NCBI RefSeq assembly: GCF_003751845.1
Contig: NZ_RJKQ01000002.1
Span: 1,396,668 to 1,460,667, forward strand
Source of the DNA: Enterobacter sp. BIGb0383
Lineage (GTDB): Bacteria > Pseudomonadota > Gammaproteobacteria > Enterobacterales > Enterobacteriaceae
DNA: 64,000 nt
Direction of reading: 5' to 3'
Position 1 is the first letter of the stretch, and the number at the start of each line of letters is the position of its first letter. The notes under the pieces are model-generated. The model was not told the origin of the DNA. It did not search any database and saw only the letters and a list, made by a program, of their open reading frames with translations. Of this stretch, positions 9,364 through 17,967 are shown piece by piece. The position numbers and the translations under genes were made by a program.

Positions 9364-9914
9364 GGTTAAGTCTTTCCTTAACGCAAATTTTATTACTTTT
9401 ATTTAGCCATTTTTTTAATTACTAAAAATTCGGCTTTTATAATTACGTGTGGAAAATAGCTATAAAAATCAACACAAAAGAAGCAACCAGAAATATAATT
9501 ATCTGTCTGCTGGCTAAAAGATTGGTGCTCCCGTCCCCGCAGAGACCGGAAGATACTCAGCGTAGCGCATTCTCAGGAATAATCAGGATATATCATCATG
9601 TCAGTTAACCCGCGCCGGAAGAGAAGGTTTTCGTCATAAGAAAACGAAATAATCACCGGGTTTACGGGTAGGTTATAGCCACATGAGGTGCATTTATCTC
9701 ACCATATCTGAAATAACTGAGGGTAGCAATTTCCCTAATCAAATATTCTCAGGGTTTCAGCCCGGCGCGTCGTCTTCTGCGCGCAGGTTGCACAGCGCCG
9801 GTAATTACACCGGTAAAGCATAGGGAATTGCGGTATACTTGCCGCCTTTTTCGGCAACGCCGATTTTTGACCGGATACGCCGGTCCTGTCAGTTCATTTA
9901 TGAGGATATCCCTG
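9364..9914. other. Divergent crfC-yjdM intergenic region
   Basis: A 551 bp region with no convincing gene. The crfC side is AT-rich. A TATACT hexamer at 9834-9839 may be a -10 element for yjdM, but no well-spaced -35 is visible. A 13-codon ORF at 9598-9639 (MSVNPRRKRRFSS) is too short and lacks a clear ribosome-binding site. Confidence 0.4.
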
Positions 9915-10250
9915 ATGCAACTTCCCCACTGCCCGCAATGCCAGTCCGAATATACCTATGAAGATAACGGCATGTATATCTGCCCGGAGTGCGCACATGA
10001 ATGGAACAACGCGGAGCCGACGCCGGATGCCGACGTCCTGATCGTTAAGGATGCGAATGGCAACCTGCTGGCCGATGGTGATAGCGTGACGGTGGTGAAA
10101 GACCTGAAGGTGAAGGGCAGCTCTTCCATGCTGAAGATCGGCACCAAAGTGAAAAGCATTCGCCTGGTCGAAGGCGATCACAACATCGATTGCAAGATCG
10201 ACGGCTTCGGCCCGATGAAGCTTAAATCCGAATTTGTGAAAAAAAGCTGA
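9915..10250 (+). CDS. yjdM: Zinc-ribbon protein YjdM (PhnA)
   Basis: A 111-residue protein essentially identical in layout to E. coli YjdM/PhnA. An N-terminal zinc ribbon (CPQC and CPEC) is followed by an SH3-like PhnA domain ([35 protein letters not shown]). I chose the internal ATG at 9915, after GAGGATATCCCT, because it gives the exact family length; a longer upstream frame is not conserved. Despite its historical name it is not part of the carbon-phosphorus lyase pathway. It is not the phosphonoacetate hydrolase PhnA of other bacteria. Function unknown. Confidence 0.93.
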   Translation: MQLPHCPQCQSEYTYEDNGMYICPECAHEWNNAEPTPDADVLIVKDANGNLLADGDSVTVVKDLKVKGSSSMLKIGTKVKSIRLVEGDHNIDCKIDGFGPMKLKSEFVKKS

Positions 10251-10304
10251 TTTTTGGGTCTGAGCCCGTATTCAGTAACATTATCGTCATACTTCTTCGC
10301 CACG

Positions 10305-10332
10305 ATGAGGTCACCTGTTTGGGAGACCTCAT
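10305..10332 (+). repeat. Inverted repeat just upstream of phnH
   Basis: ATGAGGTC and GACCTCAT form a perfect 8 bp inverted repeat with a 12-base loop. The right arm ends three bases before the phnH start, so in mRNA it would cover the ribosome-binding region. It is also followed by no T run, so it is not a terminator of yjdM. It could be a translational control hairpin or an operator, or mark the deletion junction of the missing phn genes. Confidence 0.5.
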
Positions 10333-10334
10333 TA

Positions 10335-10919
10335 ATGACATTGAACACCACCTTTACCCTACCGCTTCAGGACGCACAGCAAAGCGCGCGTCGTCTGCTC
10401 AAAGCCATGAGCGAACCTGGCACCATCGTCAGCCTGCACCGTCTGAAATATGGTTGGCAGCCGCTGAGCCTCGCCACCACGAGTCTGCTGCTGACCCTGG
10501 CCGACCAGGAGACACCGGTCTGGTTCTCCCCGCGCATGGCCAACGATATCGTCAGCTCGAACCTGCGTTATCACACCGGCGCGCCGCTGGCTGATAAGCC
10601 GCAGGAGTCGGTTTTTGCCGTGGCCGATGATGCGATAAGCCAGGAACAACTTAATGCGCTGATTGCCAACGGTAATCCGCTTACGGACACCAGTTCCGCC
10701 CTGATTCTGCAGGTTCCGGCCCTGAGCGGCGGGCTGATGCTGCGCCTGACCGGCACCGGTATTGCGGAAGAACGGATGATCGCCCCGCTGCTGCCCGACT
10801 GCATTATTCATGAAATGACGGAACGTTCGCACCCCTTCCCTCTGGAGCGCGACCTGATTCTGACCTGCGGCGAGCGCCTGCTGGCTATCCCGCGCACTAC
10901 CCATGTGGAAGTCTATTGA
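10335..10919 (+). CDS. phnH: Orphan carbon-phosphorus lyase subunit PhnH
   Basis: A 194-residue protein, the same length as E. coli PhnH. It has the same start ([22 protein letters not shown]) and C-terminus ([20 protein letters not shown]). PhnH is a subunit of the PhnGHIJ complex that builds methylphosphonate-ribose triphosphate intermediates. The other phn genes, which flank phnH in E. coli between yjdM and rpiB, are all absent here. The reading frame is intact, so it is either retained for another role or newly orphaned. It converges on rpiB with a 7 bp overlap. The upstream in-frame extension to 10254 is not used. Confidence 0.93.
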   Translation: MTLNTTFTLPLQDAQQSARRLLKAMSEPGTIVSLHRLKYGWQPLSLATTSLLLTLADQETPVWFSPRMANDIVSSNLRYHTGAPLADKPQESVFAVADDAISQEQLNALIANGNPLTDTSSALILQVPALSGGLMLRLTGTGIAEERMIAPLLPDCIIHEMTERSHPFPLERDLILTCGERLLAIPRTTHVEVY

Positions 10920-11362
10920 TCCCGATGTTCAATAGCCGCAATAGCGTCAACGCGCGTCTGATGACGACCGCCTTCAAAGGTGGCGTCCAGCCAGCTATCA
11001 ACGATCATTTTCGCCAGCTCTAAACCCACCACCCGCGAACCAAACGCCAGGATATTGGTGTCGTTATGCTGGCGGGAAAGCCGAGCGGAGTAAGGTTCGC
11101 TGCACACCACCGCCCGGATCCCCGGGAATTTATTGGCGGTAATCGAGATCCCGACGCCGGTGCCGCAGATCAGCACGCCGCCGTCCACCTCGCCATCGAT
11201 CACCGCCTGCGCCACGGCGCTGGCGTAGCGCGGATAATCCGTTCGATCCACGGACCAGGCGCCTTTATCAATCACCTCGACGCCTCTCGCCTGCAGATGC
11301 GCCAGAATTTCTTCTTTAAGGATAAAGCCGACATGATCGCAACCAAACGCTATCTTTTTCAT
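10913..11362 (-). CDS. rpiB: Allose-6-phosphate/ribose-5-phosphate isomerase B RpiB
   Basis: A 149-residue RpiB/LacAB family isomerase with the catalytic pair Cys66 ([11 protein letters not shown]) and His99 (SRQHNDTN), and Asp9-His10 in the N-terminal GCDHVGF motif. It interconverts ribose 5-phosphate and ribulose 5-phosphate. In this operon context it also converts allose 6-phosphate to allulose 6-phosphate. It is divergent from rpiR, which represses it in E. coli. It converges with phnH at its 3-prime end. Confidence 0.96.
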   Translation of the reverse strand: MKKIAFGCDHVGFILKEEILAHLQARGVEVIDKGAWSVDRTDYPRYASAVAQAVIDGEVDGGVLICGTGVGISITANKFPGIRAVVCSEPYSARLSRQHNDTNILAFGSRVVGLELAKMIVDSWLDATFEGGRHQTRVDAIAAIEHRDQ

Positions 11363-11728
11363 CGCTGCCTCGCATTATTGCTGACTTTACAAACCCGGTG
11401 AGTTTTGTGATTTAAGACCGGTTTACTGCTGAATAAAACCGCAAAATCACCGGGTCTGGCGTCAGTTCTACACGGCATCATTTTACAAAGCAAGCGTGTT
11501 TATGCTGATTCTGGTCAGACCAACGCAATATAAATCGAAAGGCCAAATCAATATAATTTATTGTTTTTAAATGAATTTAAACAATAAAACCCTCAACACC
11601 CACTCAATCAAAACTTCACAAAACCACAAACTTTATGAATTTATAATTTTTGTGAAGTTGACAGCATCTTTTTTGTTTATGCTGTGATGATATAGTGTCG
11701 TCTTCAATTTTATGGACAAGAGAGTGCG
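11363..11728. promoter_or_regulatory. Divergent rpiB-rpiR control region with inverted repeats
   Basis: This 366 bp region contains two inverted repeats. One is CCCGGTGAGTTTTG (11394-11407) against CAAAATCACCGGG (11442-11454). The other is ACAGCAT (11661-11667) against ATGCTGT (11679-11685), about 44 bp before the rpiR start. TTGACA at 11658-11663 overlaps the second repeat. Both are plausible operators for the SIS-domain repressor RpiR or structures of its leader. No binding data can be read from the sequence. Confidence 0.5.
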
Positions 11729-12619
11729 ATGAGTCAGTCAGAGTTTGATCAAGGCTTTCCCAACGGCATCGGCCTCGCCCCGTATCTGCGCATGAAGCAG
11801 GAAGGGATGACGGAGAACGAAAGCCGTATTGTGGACTGGTTACTGACACCGGGTAATCTGAGCGACGCGCCGGCCATCAAGGATGTCGCTGAAGCCTTAA
11901 CCGTATCGGAAGCGATGATCGTTAAGGTGTCGAAACTGCTGGGCTTCAGCGGCTTTCGCAACCTGCGTAGCGCGCTGGTTGACTACTTTTCGCAGTCCGA
12001 GCAGGTGTTACCTGCTGAACTGGCTTTTGATGAAGCACCGCAGGATGTGGTGAACAAGGTGTTCAACATTACGTTGCGCACCATTATGGAAGGACAGTCG
12101 ATCGTCAATGTGGATGAGATCCACCGCGCCGCCCGCTTCTTTCACCAGGCGAAGCAGCGCGATCTCTACGGCGTCGGCGGGTCTAACGCCATCTGTGCTG
12201 ATATACACCATAAGCTGCTGCGTATCGGTGTCCGAAGCCAGGTGTATCAGGATGCGCACATCATGATGATGTCCGCGTCACTGCTCCAGGAAGGTGACGT
12301 GGTTCTGGTGGTGTCGCACTCCGGACGCACCAGTGATTTAAAAGCAGCGGTCGAACTGGCGAAAAAGAATGGCGCAAAAATTATTTGTATTACCCATAGC
12401 TATCATTCGCCGATCGCTAAACTTGCAGACTTTATTATTTGCTCGCCAGCACCAGAGACCCCTTTATTGGGACGCAATGCCTCAGCACGGATATTACAAT
12501 TAACACTACTGGACGCCTTTTTTGTTTCAGTAGCCCAACAAAACATTGAACAGGCTACAGTCAATATGGAAAAGACCGGTGCGATAGTTGATTTCTTCTC
12601 ACCGGGCGCACTGAAGTAA
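11729..12619 (+). CDS. rpiR: Transcriptional repressor RpiR (AlsR)
   Basis: A 296-residue RpiR-family regulator, as in E. coli. The N-terminal helix-turn-helix spans about residues 35-80 (DAPAIKDVAEALTVSEAMIVKVSKLLGF). The C-terminal SIS sugar-phosphate-binding domain spans about 125-265 (YGVGGSNAICADIHHKLLRIG, VVSHSGRTSDLKAAVELAK). In E. coli it represses rpiB and the als genes until allose 6-phosphate is present. The gene is divergent from rpiB and directly upstream of alsB. Confidence 0.96.
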   Translation: MSQSEFDQGFPNGIGLAPYLRMKQEGMTENESRIVDWLLTPGNLSDAPAIKDVAEALTVSEAMIVKVSKLLGFSGFRNLRSALVDYFSQSEQVLPAELAFDEAPQDVVNKVFNITLRTIMEGQSIVNVDEIHRAARFFHQAKQRDLYGVGGSNAICADIHHKLLRIGVRSQVYQDAHIMMMSASLLQEGDVVLVVSHSGRTSDLKAAVELAKKNGAKIICITHSYHSPIAKLADFIICSPAPETPLLGRNASARILQLTLLDAFFVSVAQQNIEQATVNMEKTGAIVDFFSPGALK

Positions 12620-12628
12620 GACAAAAAA

Positions 12629-12655
12629 GGTGAGTCTCATATTATGAGGCTCACC
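12629..12655 (+). repeat. Hairpin between rpiR and alsB
   Basis: GGTGAGTCTCAT and ATGAGGCTCACC form a 12 bp stem (one G-T pair) around a 3-base loop. It sits between the rpiR stop and the alsB ribosome-binding site. There is no T run, so it is probably an mRNA stability or attenuation structure rather than a strong terminator. Confidence 0.6.
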
Positions 12656-12683
12656 AAAATAAACCCTATAAGAGAATACTGCT

Positions 12684-13622
12684 ATGAATAAATATCTGAA
12701 AATATTCAGCGGCGCCGCTATGGGCTTAATGCTGTCCACCAGTGCATTCGCCGCCGCCGATTACGCCATAGTATTAAAAACCTTATCTAATCCGTTCTGG
12801 GTGGATATGAAAAAAGGTATTGAAGACGAAGCAAAAACCCTCGGCGTTAGCGTGGATATTTTTGCCTCACCGTCTGAAGGCGATTTTCAGTCTCAGCTGC
12901 AGTTATTCGAAGATTTAAGCAATAAGAATTATAAGGGTATTGCCTTTGCACCGCTCTCCTCGGTGAATCTGGTGATGCCGGTTTCCCGCGCCTGGCAAAA
13001 AGGCATTTACCTGGTCAATCTCGATGAAAAAATCGATATGGACAACCTGAAAAAAGCGGGCGGTAACGTTGAGGCCTTCGTCACCACCGATAACGTCGCC
13101 GTGGGGTCCAGAGGCGCGAACTTTATTATTAAAACGCTCGGTGATGCCGGCGGTGAAGTCGCTATTATTGAAGGTAAAGCCGGTAATGCTTCCGGTGAAG
13201 CGCGCCGCAACGGTGCCACCGACGCCTTTAAAAAAGCCAGCCAGATCAAGCTGGTCGCCAGCCAGCCCGGCGACTGGGATCGCATTAAGGCGCTGGATGT
13301 CGCGACCAACGTACTGCAGCGTAACCCGAACCTGAAAGCCTTCTACTGCGCCAACGATACCATGGCAATGGGCGTGGCCCAGGCCGTGGCTAACGCAGGC
13401 AAAACCGGCCAGATCATGGTCGTCGGCACCGACGGTATTCCGGAAGCCCGTAAAATGGTTGATGCCGGGCAGATGACCGCCACCGTCGCGCAGAACCCGG
13501 CGGATATCGGTGCAACCGGCCTGAAACTGCTGGTCGATGCCGCGAAGACCGGCAAGGTTATCCCACTGGATAAAACGCCGAAGTACAAGCTGGTTGATTC
13601 CATTCTGGTTACGAAGCAATAA
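12684..13622 (+). CDS. alsB: D-allose ABC transporter, periplasmic binding protein AlsB
   Basis: A 312-residue pentose/hexose-binding protein of the RbsB family. The signal peptide is about residues 1-23 (ends STSAFAAA). The mature part has the two-lobed fold landmarks: LSNPFWVDMKKGIEDEA, FAPLSSVNLVMPVSRAW, IIEGKAGNASGEARRNG and AFYCANDTMAMGVAQAV. It delivers D-allose to AlsA/AlsC and in E. coli also has weak ribose affinity. First gene of alsBACEK. A stable hairpin follows the gene, as is common where the binding protein must outnumber the membrane parts. Confidence 0.95.
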   Translation: MNKYLKIFSGAAMGLMLSTSAFAAADYAIVLKTLSNPFWVDMKKGIEDEAKTLGVSVDIFASPSEGDFQSQLQLFEDLSNKNYKGIAFAPLSSVNLVMPVSRAWQKGIYLVNLDEKIDMDNLKKAGGNVEAFVTTDNVAVGSRGANFIIKTLGDAGGEVAIIEGKAGNASGEARRNGATDAFKKASQIKLVASQPGDWDRIKALDVATNVLQRNPNLKAFYCANDTMAMGVAQAVANAGKTGQIMVVGTDGIPEARKMVDAGQMTATVAQNPADIGATGLKLLVDAAKTGKVIPLDKTPKYKLVDSILVTKQ

Positions 13623-13635
13623 GATAACGCAGTCC

Positions 13636-13663
13636 TTTATCCTCTCCTTCCGGAGAGGATAAA
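13636..13663 (+). repeat. Intergenic hairpin alsB-alsA
   Basis: TTTATCCTCTCC and GGAGAGGATAAA form a perfect 12 bp stem with a TTCC loop, lying entirely between alsB and alsA. It lacks a T tract. The likely role is to protect the alsB mRNA 3-prime end or partly terminate transcription. Confidence 0.75.
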
Positions 13664-13679
13664 CATAGTGAGGTTGATT

Positions 13680-15212
13680 ATGGTCACGCCATATATATCG
13701 ATGGCGGGGATCGGCAAATCCTTTGGTCCGGTTCACGCATTAAAATCGGTTGATTTAACTGTTTATACCCATGAGATCCATGCGTTATTAGGGGAGAATG
13801 GTGCCGGTAAATCAACATTAATGAAAGTGCTGTCGGGTATTCATGAACCGACTAAAGGTTCCATCGCAATTAATAACGTTAATTACGATAAGCTGGATCA
13901 TAAACTGGCGGCCCAGCTTGGTATCGGCATTATTTATCAGGAACTCAGCGTTATTGATGAATTAACCGTGCTGGAAAACTTATTTATTGGTCGTCATCTG
14001 ACAAAAAAAGTGTGTGGCATTAACGTGATTGACTGGAAAGAGATGCGCGTTCGTGCGGCGATGATGCTGCTGCGCGTCGGCTTAAAGGTAAATCTCGAAG
14101 AGAAAGTGGCGAACTTATCCATTAGCCACAAGCAGATGCTGGAAATTGCTAAAACCTTAATGCTCGATGCCAAAGTGATCATTATGGACGAGCCGACCTC
14201 CTCGCTGACCAATAAAGAGGTCGACTACCTGTTCCTGATTATGAATCAGCTGCGCAAAGAGGGCACCGCTATCGTCTATATCTCGCACAAGCTGGCGGAG
14301 ATCCGCCGCATCTGCGATCGCTATACGGTGATGAAGGATGGCAGCAGCGTCTGCAGCGGGATGGTCAGCGACGTCAGCAATGATGAAATCGTCCGCCTGA
14401 TGGTCGGTCGCGAGCTGCAAAACCGTTTTAACGCGATGAAAGAGAGCACCGGCAATATCGTGCGCGACACGGTATTCGAAGTGAAAAACGTCACCAGCCG
14501 CGATAAGAAAAAGGTCCGTGATATCTCCTTTAGCGTTAACCGTGGCGAAATTCTTGGCTTTGCCGGGCTGGTCGGCTCCGGGCGCACCGAGCTGATGGAC
14601 TGCCTGTTCGGCGTTGATAAGCGCAGCAGCGGCGAAATTCGCCTCAACGGCAAGGTTATCTCGCCCCGCTCACCGCTGGACGCACTGAAAAAAGGCATGG
14701 GCTACATCACCGAAAGCCGCCGCGACAACGGCTTCTTTCCCAACTTCTCCATTGCGCAAAATATGGCGCTTAGCCGCAGCCTCAAAAACGGCGGCTATAA
14801 GGGTGCGATGGGGCTGTTCCACGAATCCGATGAGGGCAACATCGCCGAACAGCAGCGACAGCTGCTGGGGCTGAAATGCCACTCGGTCGGGCAGAACATT
14901 ACCGAGCTGTCCGGCGGTAATCAGCAGAAGGTGCTGATTTCCAAATGGCTGTGCTGCAACCCTGAGGTCATCATCTTCGATGAACCAACCCGTGGCATCG
15001 ACGTCGGCGCCAAAGCCGAAATTTATAAAGTGATGCGTCAACTGGCCGACGACGGAAAAGTCATCCTGATGGTGTCATCCGAACTTCCTGAAATTATCGC
15101 CGTCTGCGACCGCATCGCCGTGTTCTGCGAAGGGCGACTGACGCAAATCCTGACCAATCGCGACGATATGAGCGAAGAGGAGATTATGGCATGGGCATTA
15201 CCTCAAGAGTAA
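13680..15212 (+). CDS. alsA: D-allose ABC transporter, ATPase AlsA
   Basis: A 510-residue protein with two ABC ATPase domains, typical of sugar importers. The first Walker A is GENGAGKST and its Walker B region is VIIMDEPTSS. The second domain has GLVGSGRTEL, the signature ELSGGNQQKV and Walker B VIIFDEPTRG. I chose the ATG at 13680 (GAGG six bases upstream), which gives the exact E. coli length. An in-frame upstream start at 13668 would add four residues. It energises D-allose uptake with AlsB and AlsC. Its end overlaps alsC by 22 bp. Confidence 0.96.
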   Translation: MVTPYISMAGIGKSFGPVHALKSVDLTVYTHEIHALLGENGAGKSTLMKVLSGIHEPTKGSIAINNVNYDKLDHKLAAQLGIGIIYQELSVIDELTVLENLFIGRHLTKKVCGINVIDWKEMRVRAAMMLLRVGLKVNLEEKVANLSISHKQMLEIAKTLMLDAKVIIMDEPTSSLTNKEVDYLFLIMNQLRKEGTAIVYISHKLAEIRRICDRYTVMKDGSSVCSGMVSDVSNDEIVRLMVGRELQNRFNAMKESTGNIVRDTVFEVKNVTSRDKKKVRDISFSVNRGEILGFAGLVGSGRTELMDCLFGVDKRSSGEIRLNGKVISPRSPLDALKKGMGYITESRRDNGFFPNFSIAQNMALSRSLKNGGYKGAMGLFHESDEGNIAEQQRQLLGLKCHSVGQNITELSGGNQQKVLISKWLCCNPEVIIFDEPTRGIDVGAKAEIYKVMRQLADDGKVILMVSSELPEIIAVCDRIAVFCEGRLTQILTNRDDMSEEEIMAWALPQE

Positions 15213-16171
15213 AAGGCGAGGCGAGCGAGAAAAAGCCGTTTAATTTCGCCCTGTTCTGGGACAAATACGGCACCTTCTTTATCCTGGCGATTATCGTGAC
15301 GATCTTCGGCGGCCTGTCGCCGGAGTATTTCCTGACCACCAATAATATCCGACAGATCTTTGTCCAGAGCTCGGTGACGGTGCTGATCGGCATGGGGGAA
15401 TTCTTTGCCATCTTAGTGGCCGGGATCGACCTCTCCGTCGGCGCAATCCTCGCACTTTCCGGGATGGTGACCGCGAAACTGATGCTGGCCGGCGTCGACC
15501 CGTTCACGGCGGCGCTGATCGGCGGTGTATTGGTCGGCGGCGCGCTGGGCGCGATCAACGGCTGTCTGGTCAACTGGACCGGTCTGCACCCGTTTATCAT
15601 CACCCTCGGCACCAACGCCATCTTCCGCGGCATCACGCTGGTGATCTCCGATGCCAACTCGGTCTACGGGTTCTCATTCGACTTTGTGAACTTCTTCGCC
15701 GCCAGCCCGCTCGGTATTCCGGTGCCGGTGATCTTCTCCCTGATTGTGGCGCTGATCCTCTGGTTCCTGACCACCCGTATGCGGCTGGGACGCAATATCT
15801 ATGCCCTCGGCGGGAATAAAAACTCCGCTTTCTACTCCGGTATTGATGTGAAGTTCCACATTCTGGTGGTGTTCATTATCTCCGGCGTGTGTGCGGGTCT
15901 TGCGGGAGTTGTTTCCACCGCTCGCCTCGGGGCCGCAGAGCCGCTGGCCGGAATGGGCTTCGAAACCTACGCCATCGCCAGCGCTATTATCGGCGGCACC
16001 AGCTTCTTTGGCGGCAAGGGCCGTATTTTCTCGGTGGTGATTGGCGGCCTGATTATCGGCACCATCAACAACGGGCTCAATATTCTACAGGTACAAACCT
16101 ACTACCAGCTGGTGGTGATGGGTGGGCTGATTATCGCCGCCGTTGCCCTCGACAGACTGATCAGTAAATAA
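15191..16171 (+). CDS. alsC: D-allose ABC transporter, permease AlsC
   Basis: A 326-residue RbsC-type permease, the same length as in E. coli. About nine or ten membrane segments are present, with the family motifs GIDLSVGAILALSG (residues 76-89) and the loop GLAGVVSTARLGAAEP that contacts the ATPase. It forms the membrane channel for D-allose. The start lies inside alsA, a 22 bp overlap suggesting translational coupling. Confidence 0.96.
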   Translation: MGITSRVKGEASEKKPFNFALFWDKYGTFFILAIIVTIFGGLSPEYFLTTNNIRQIFVQSSVTVLIGMGEFFAILVAGIDLSVGAILALSGMVTAKLMLAGVDPFTAALIGGVLVGGALGAINGCLVNWTGLHPFIITLGTNAIFRGITLVISDANSVYGFSFDFVNFFAASPLGIPVPVIFSLIVALILWFLTTRMRLGRNIYALGGNKNSAFYSGIDVKFHILVVFIISGVCAGLAGVVSTARLGAAEPLAGMGFETYAIASAIIGGTSFFGGKGRIFSVVIGGLIIGTINNGLNILQVQTYYQLVVMGGLIIAAVALDRLISK

Positions 16172-16196
16172 ATTCGTCGTATTCCAGGAGTTAATT

Positions 16197-16892
16197 ATGA
16201 AGATCTCTCCCTCGCTGATGTGTATGGATCTGGTGAAATTTAAAGAACAGATCGAGTTTATCGACACCCATGCTGACTACTTCCATATCGACATTATGGA
16301 CGGCCATTTTGTCCCTAATCTGACCCTGTCGCCGTTCTTTGTCAGCCAGGTCAAGAAGCTGGCCAGCAAGCCGCTGGACTGCCATCTGATGGTCACCCGG
16401 CCACAGGACTATATCAGCCAGCTGGCAAGCGCGGGCGCGGACTTTATCACCCTGCATCCGGAAACCCTTAACGGCCAGGCCTTCCGCCTGATCGAAGAGA
16501 TCCGCCGTCACGGTATGAAAGTCGGACTGATCCTCAACCCGGAAACCCCGGTCGAGGCAATGAAATACTATATTCATAAGGCGGACAAGGTGACGGTGAT
16601 GACCGTCGACCCGGGCTTTGCCGGACAGCCGTTTATTCCGGAAATGCTGGATAAGATTGCCGAGCTGAAAGCCTGGCGCGAGCGCGAAGGTCTGAGCTAC
16701 GAAATTGAGATCGACGGATCCTGCAACCAGGCGACCTACCAGCGTCTGATGGCGGCGGGTGCAGATGTCTTTATCGTCGGCACTTCCGGGCTGTTTAACC
16801 ACGCCGAGCAGATTGATGATGCCTGGCAGGTGATGGCCCAACAGATCCTGGCGGCGAAAAACGAGGGTCAACCTCATGCGCGAACAGCATAA
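16197..16892 (+). CDS. alsE: D-allulose-6-phosphate 3-epimerase AlsE
   Basis: A 231-residue TIM-barrel protein of the ribulose-phosphate 3-epimerase family. The metal and catalytic residues sit in [32 protein letters not shown] and EIDGSCN. It converts allulose 6-phosphate to fructose 6-phosphate, the last step feeding allose into glycolysis. The ribosome-binding site AGGAG precedes the ATG. The 3-prime end overlaps alsK by 17 bp. Confidence 0.95.
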   Translation: MKISPSLMCMDLVKFKEQIEFIDTHADYFHIDIMDGHFVPNLTLSPFFVSQVKKLASKPLDCHLMVTRPQDYISQLASAGADFITLHPETLNGQAFRLIEEIRRHGMKVGLILNPETPVEAMKYYIHKADKVTVMTVDPGFAGQPFIPEMLDKIAELKAWREREGLSYEIEIDGSCNQATYQRLMAAGADVFIVGTSGLFNHAEQIDDAWQVMAQQILAAKNEGQPHARTA

Positions 16893-17790
16893 GGTCGTGG
16901 CAGGCGTGGATATGGGCGCGACCCATATCCGCTTTTGCCTGCAGGCCGAGGACGGGACGGTGCTGCACTGTGAAAAACGCCGTACCGCCGAGGCGATTGA
17001 AGGTGGCGTGGTGGCCGGTATCAGCGCACTGATCCTGGCCCAGAGCGAACGCCTGCAGGCCCGCTGTCTCGGGCTGGTCATGGGGTTTCCGGCGCTGGTT
17101 GGCCGGGATAAGCGCACGGTGATCTCGACGCCTAATCTGCCGCTGACAGCGGAAACCCTGGCCAGTCTTGCCGACCAGCTGGAAACGGCCCTGGGCTGCC
17201 CGGTAGAGTTCGCCCGCGACGTCAACCTGCAGCTCTCCTTCGACGTGCAGGAGAACGATTTGGCCGACGGCCAGGTGCTGGCGGCCTATCTCGGTACCGG
17301 AATGGGCTTCGCCATCTGGCTGAACGGTGCGCCCTGGACCGGTGCGCACGGCGTAGCCGGTGAACTGGGGCATATCCCGCAGGGCGATATGCAGCAGACC
17401 TGCGCCTGCGGCAACCCAGGATGCCTGGAAACCGTCTGTTCCGGGGTGGCGCTGCGCCGCTGGTATGAACAGCAGCCCCGCGAGTACGACCTGGGCGATC
17501 TCTTTCTCCATGCCGTCGATGAACCCTTTGTGCAGGCCCTGTTGCACCATGCCGCACGGGCGATAGCCACCAGCATCAATTTGTTCGACCCGGATGCGGT
17601 GATCCTCGGCGGCGGGGTGATGGATATGCCCGGCTTCCCACGGGACACGCTGATAGCCCTGACGAAGCAGCACGTTCGCCGTCCCCTGCCCTGGCAGGCA
17701 GTGCGCTTTATCGCCGCATCCTCCTCTTCGTTTAACGGTGCCCGGGGTGCTGCCGCCCTCGCCCACAGTCAGTTTATCACCCGCCAGTAA
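16876..17790 (+). CDS. alsK: D-allose kinase AlsK (ROK family)
   Basis: A 304-residue ROK sugar kinase. It shows the N-terminal ATP-binding [13 protein letters not shown], the catalytic Asp region ARDVNLQL, the GELGHIP motif and the zinc site [10 protein letters not shown]. It phosphorylates D-allose to allose 6-phosphate. It is the last gene of the als operon. Some start uncertainty exists: the chosen ATG overlaps alsE and gives nearly the E. coli length of about 309. Confidence 0.93.
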   Translation: MREQHKVVAGVDMGATHIRFCLQAEDGTVLHCEKRRTAEAIEGGVVAGISALILAQSERLQARCLGLVMGFPALVGRDKRTVISTPNLPLTAETLASLADQLETALGCPVEFARDVNLQLSFDVQENDLADGQVLAAYLGTGMGFAIWLNGAPWTGAHGVAGELGHIPQGDMQQTCACGNPGCLETVCSGVALRRWYEQQPREYDLGDLFLHAVDEPFVQALLHHAARAIATSINLFDPDAVILGGGVMDMPGFPRDTLIALTKQHVRRPLPWQAVRFIAASSSSFNGARGAAALAHSQFITRQ

Positions 17791-17920
17791 TCCTCCGGCG
17801 GGCCACGCAAAAACAGACGTTGCCCGCCGGAATCTGCCCTTACCCTGTTCTTCGTCAGGGTTTTGACCAAAACTCGCCCGTAATATCCGGCAATACCCAC
17901 AATAAACATATTGCTTATCG

Positions 17921-17937
17921 CGTGCATAATGCATGCT
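17921..17937 (+). promoter_or_regulatory. Candidate sigma-54 promoter of fdhF
   Basis: CGTGCATAATGCATGCT resembles the -24/-12 arrangement, with GC-rich halves and the invariant GC at -12, but the -24 GG is degenerate (TG). It lies 31 bp before the fdhF start. E. coli fdhF is transcribed by sigma-54 with the activator FhlA under formate. I could not identify FhlA sites with confidence. Confidence 0.5.
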
Positions 17938-17967
17938 CAGGACCCTTCGATTCACGGGAGCGAAGAG

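Noticed and set aside
9598..9639. 13-codon basic ORF in the crfC-yjdM gap
   Set aside because: Too short to judge, with no clear translation signal.
16191..17955. Long minus-strand ORFs opposite alsE and alsK
   Set aside because: Antisense frames of well-identified als genes; composition typical of shadow ORFs.
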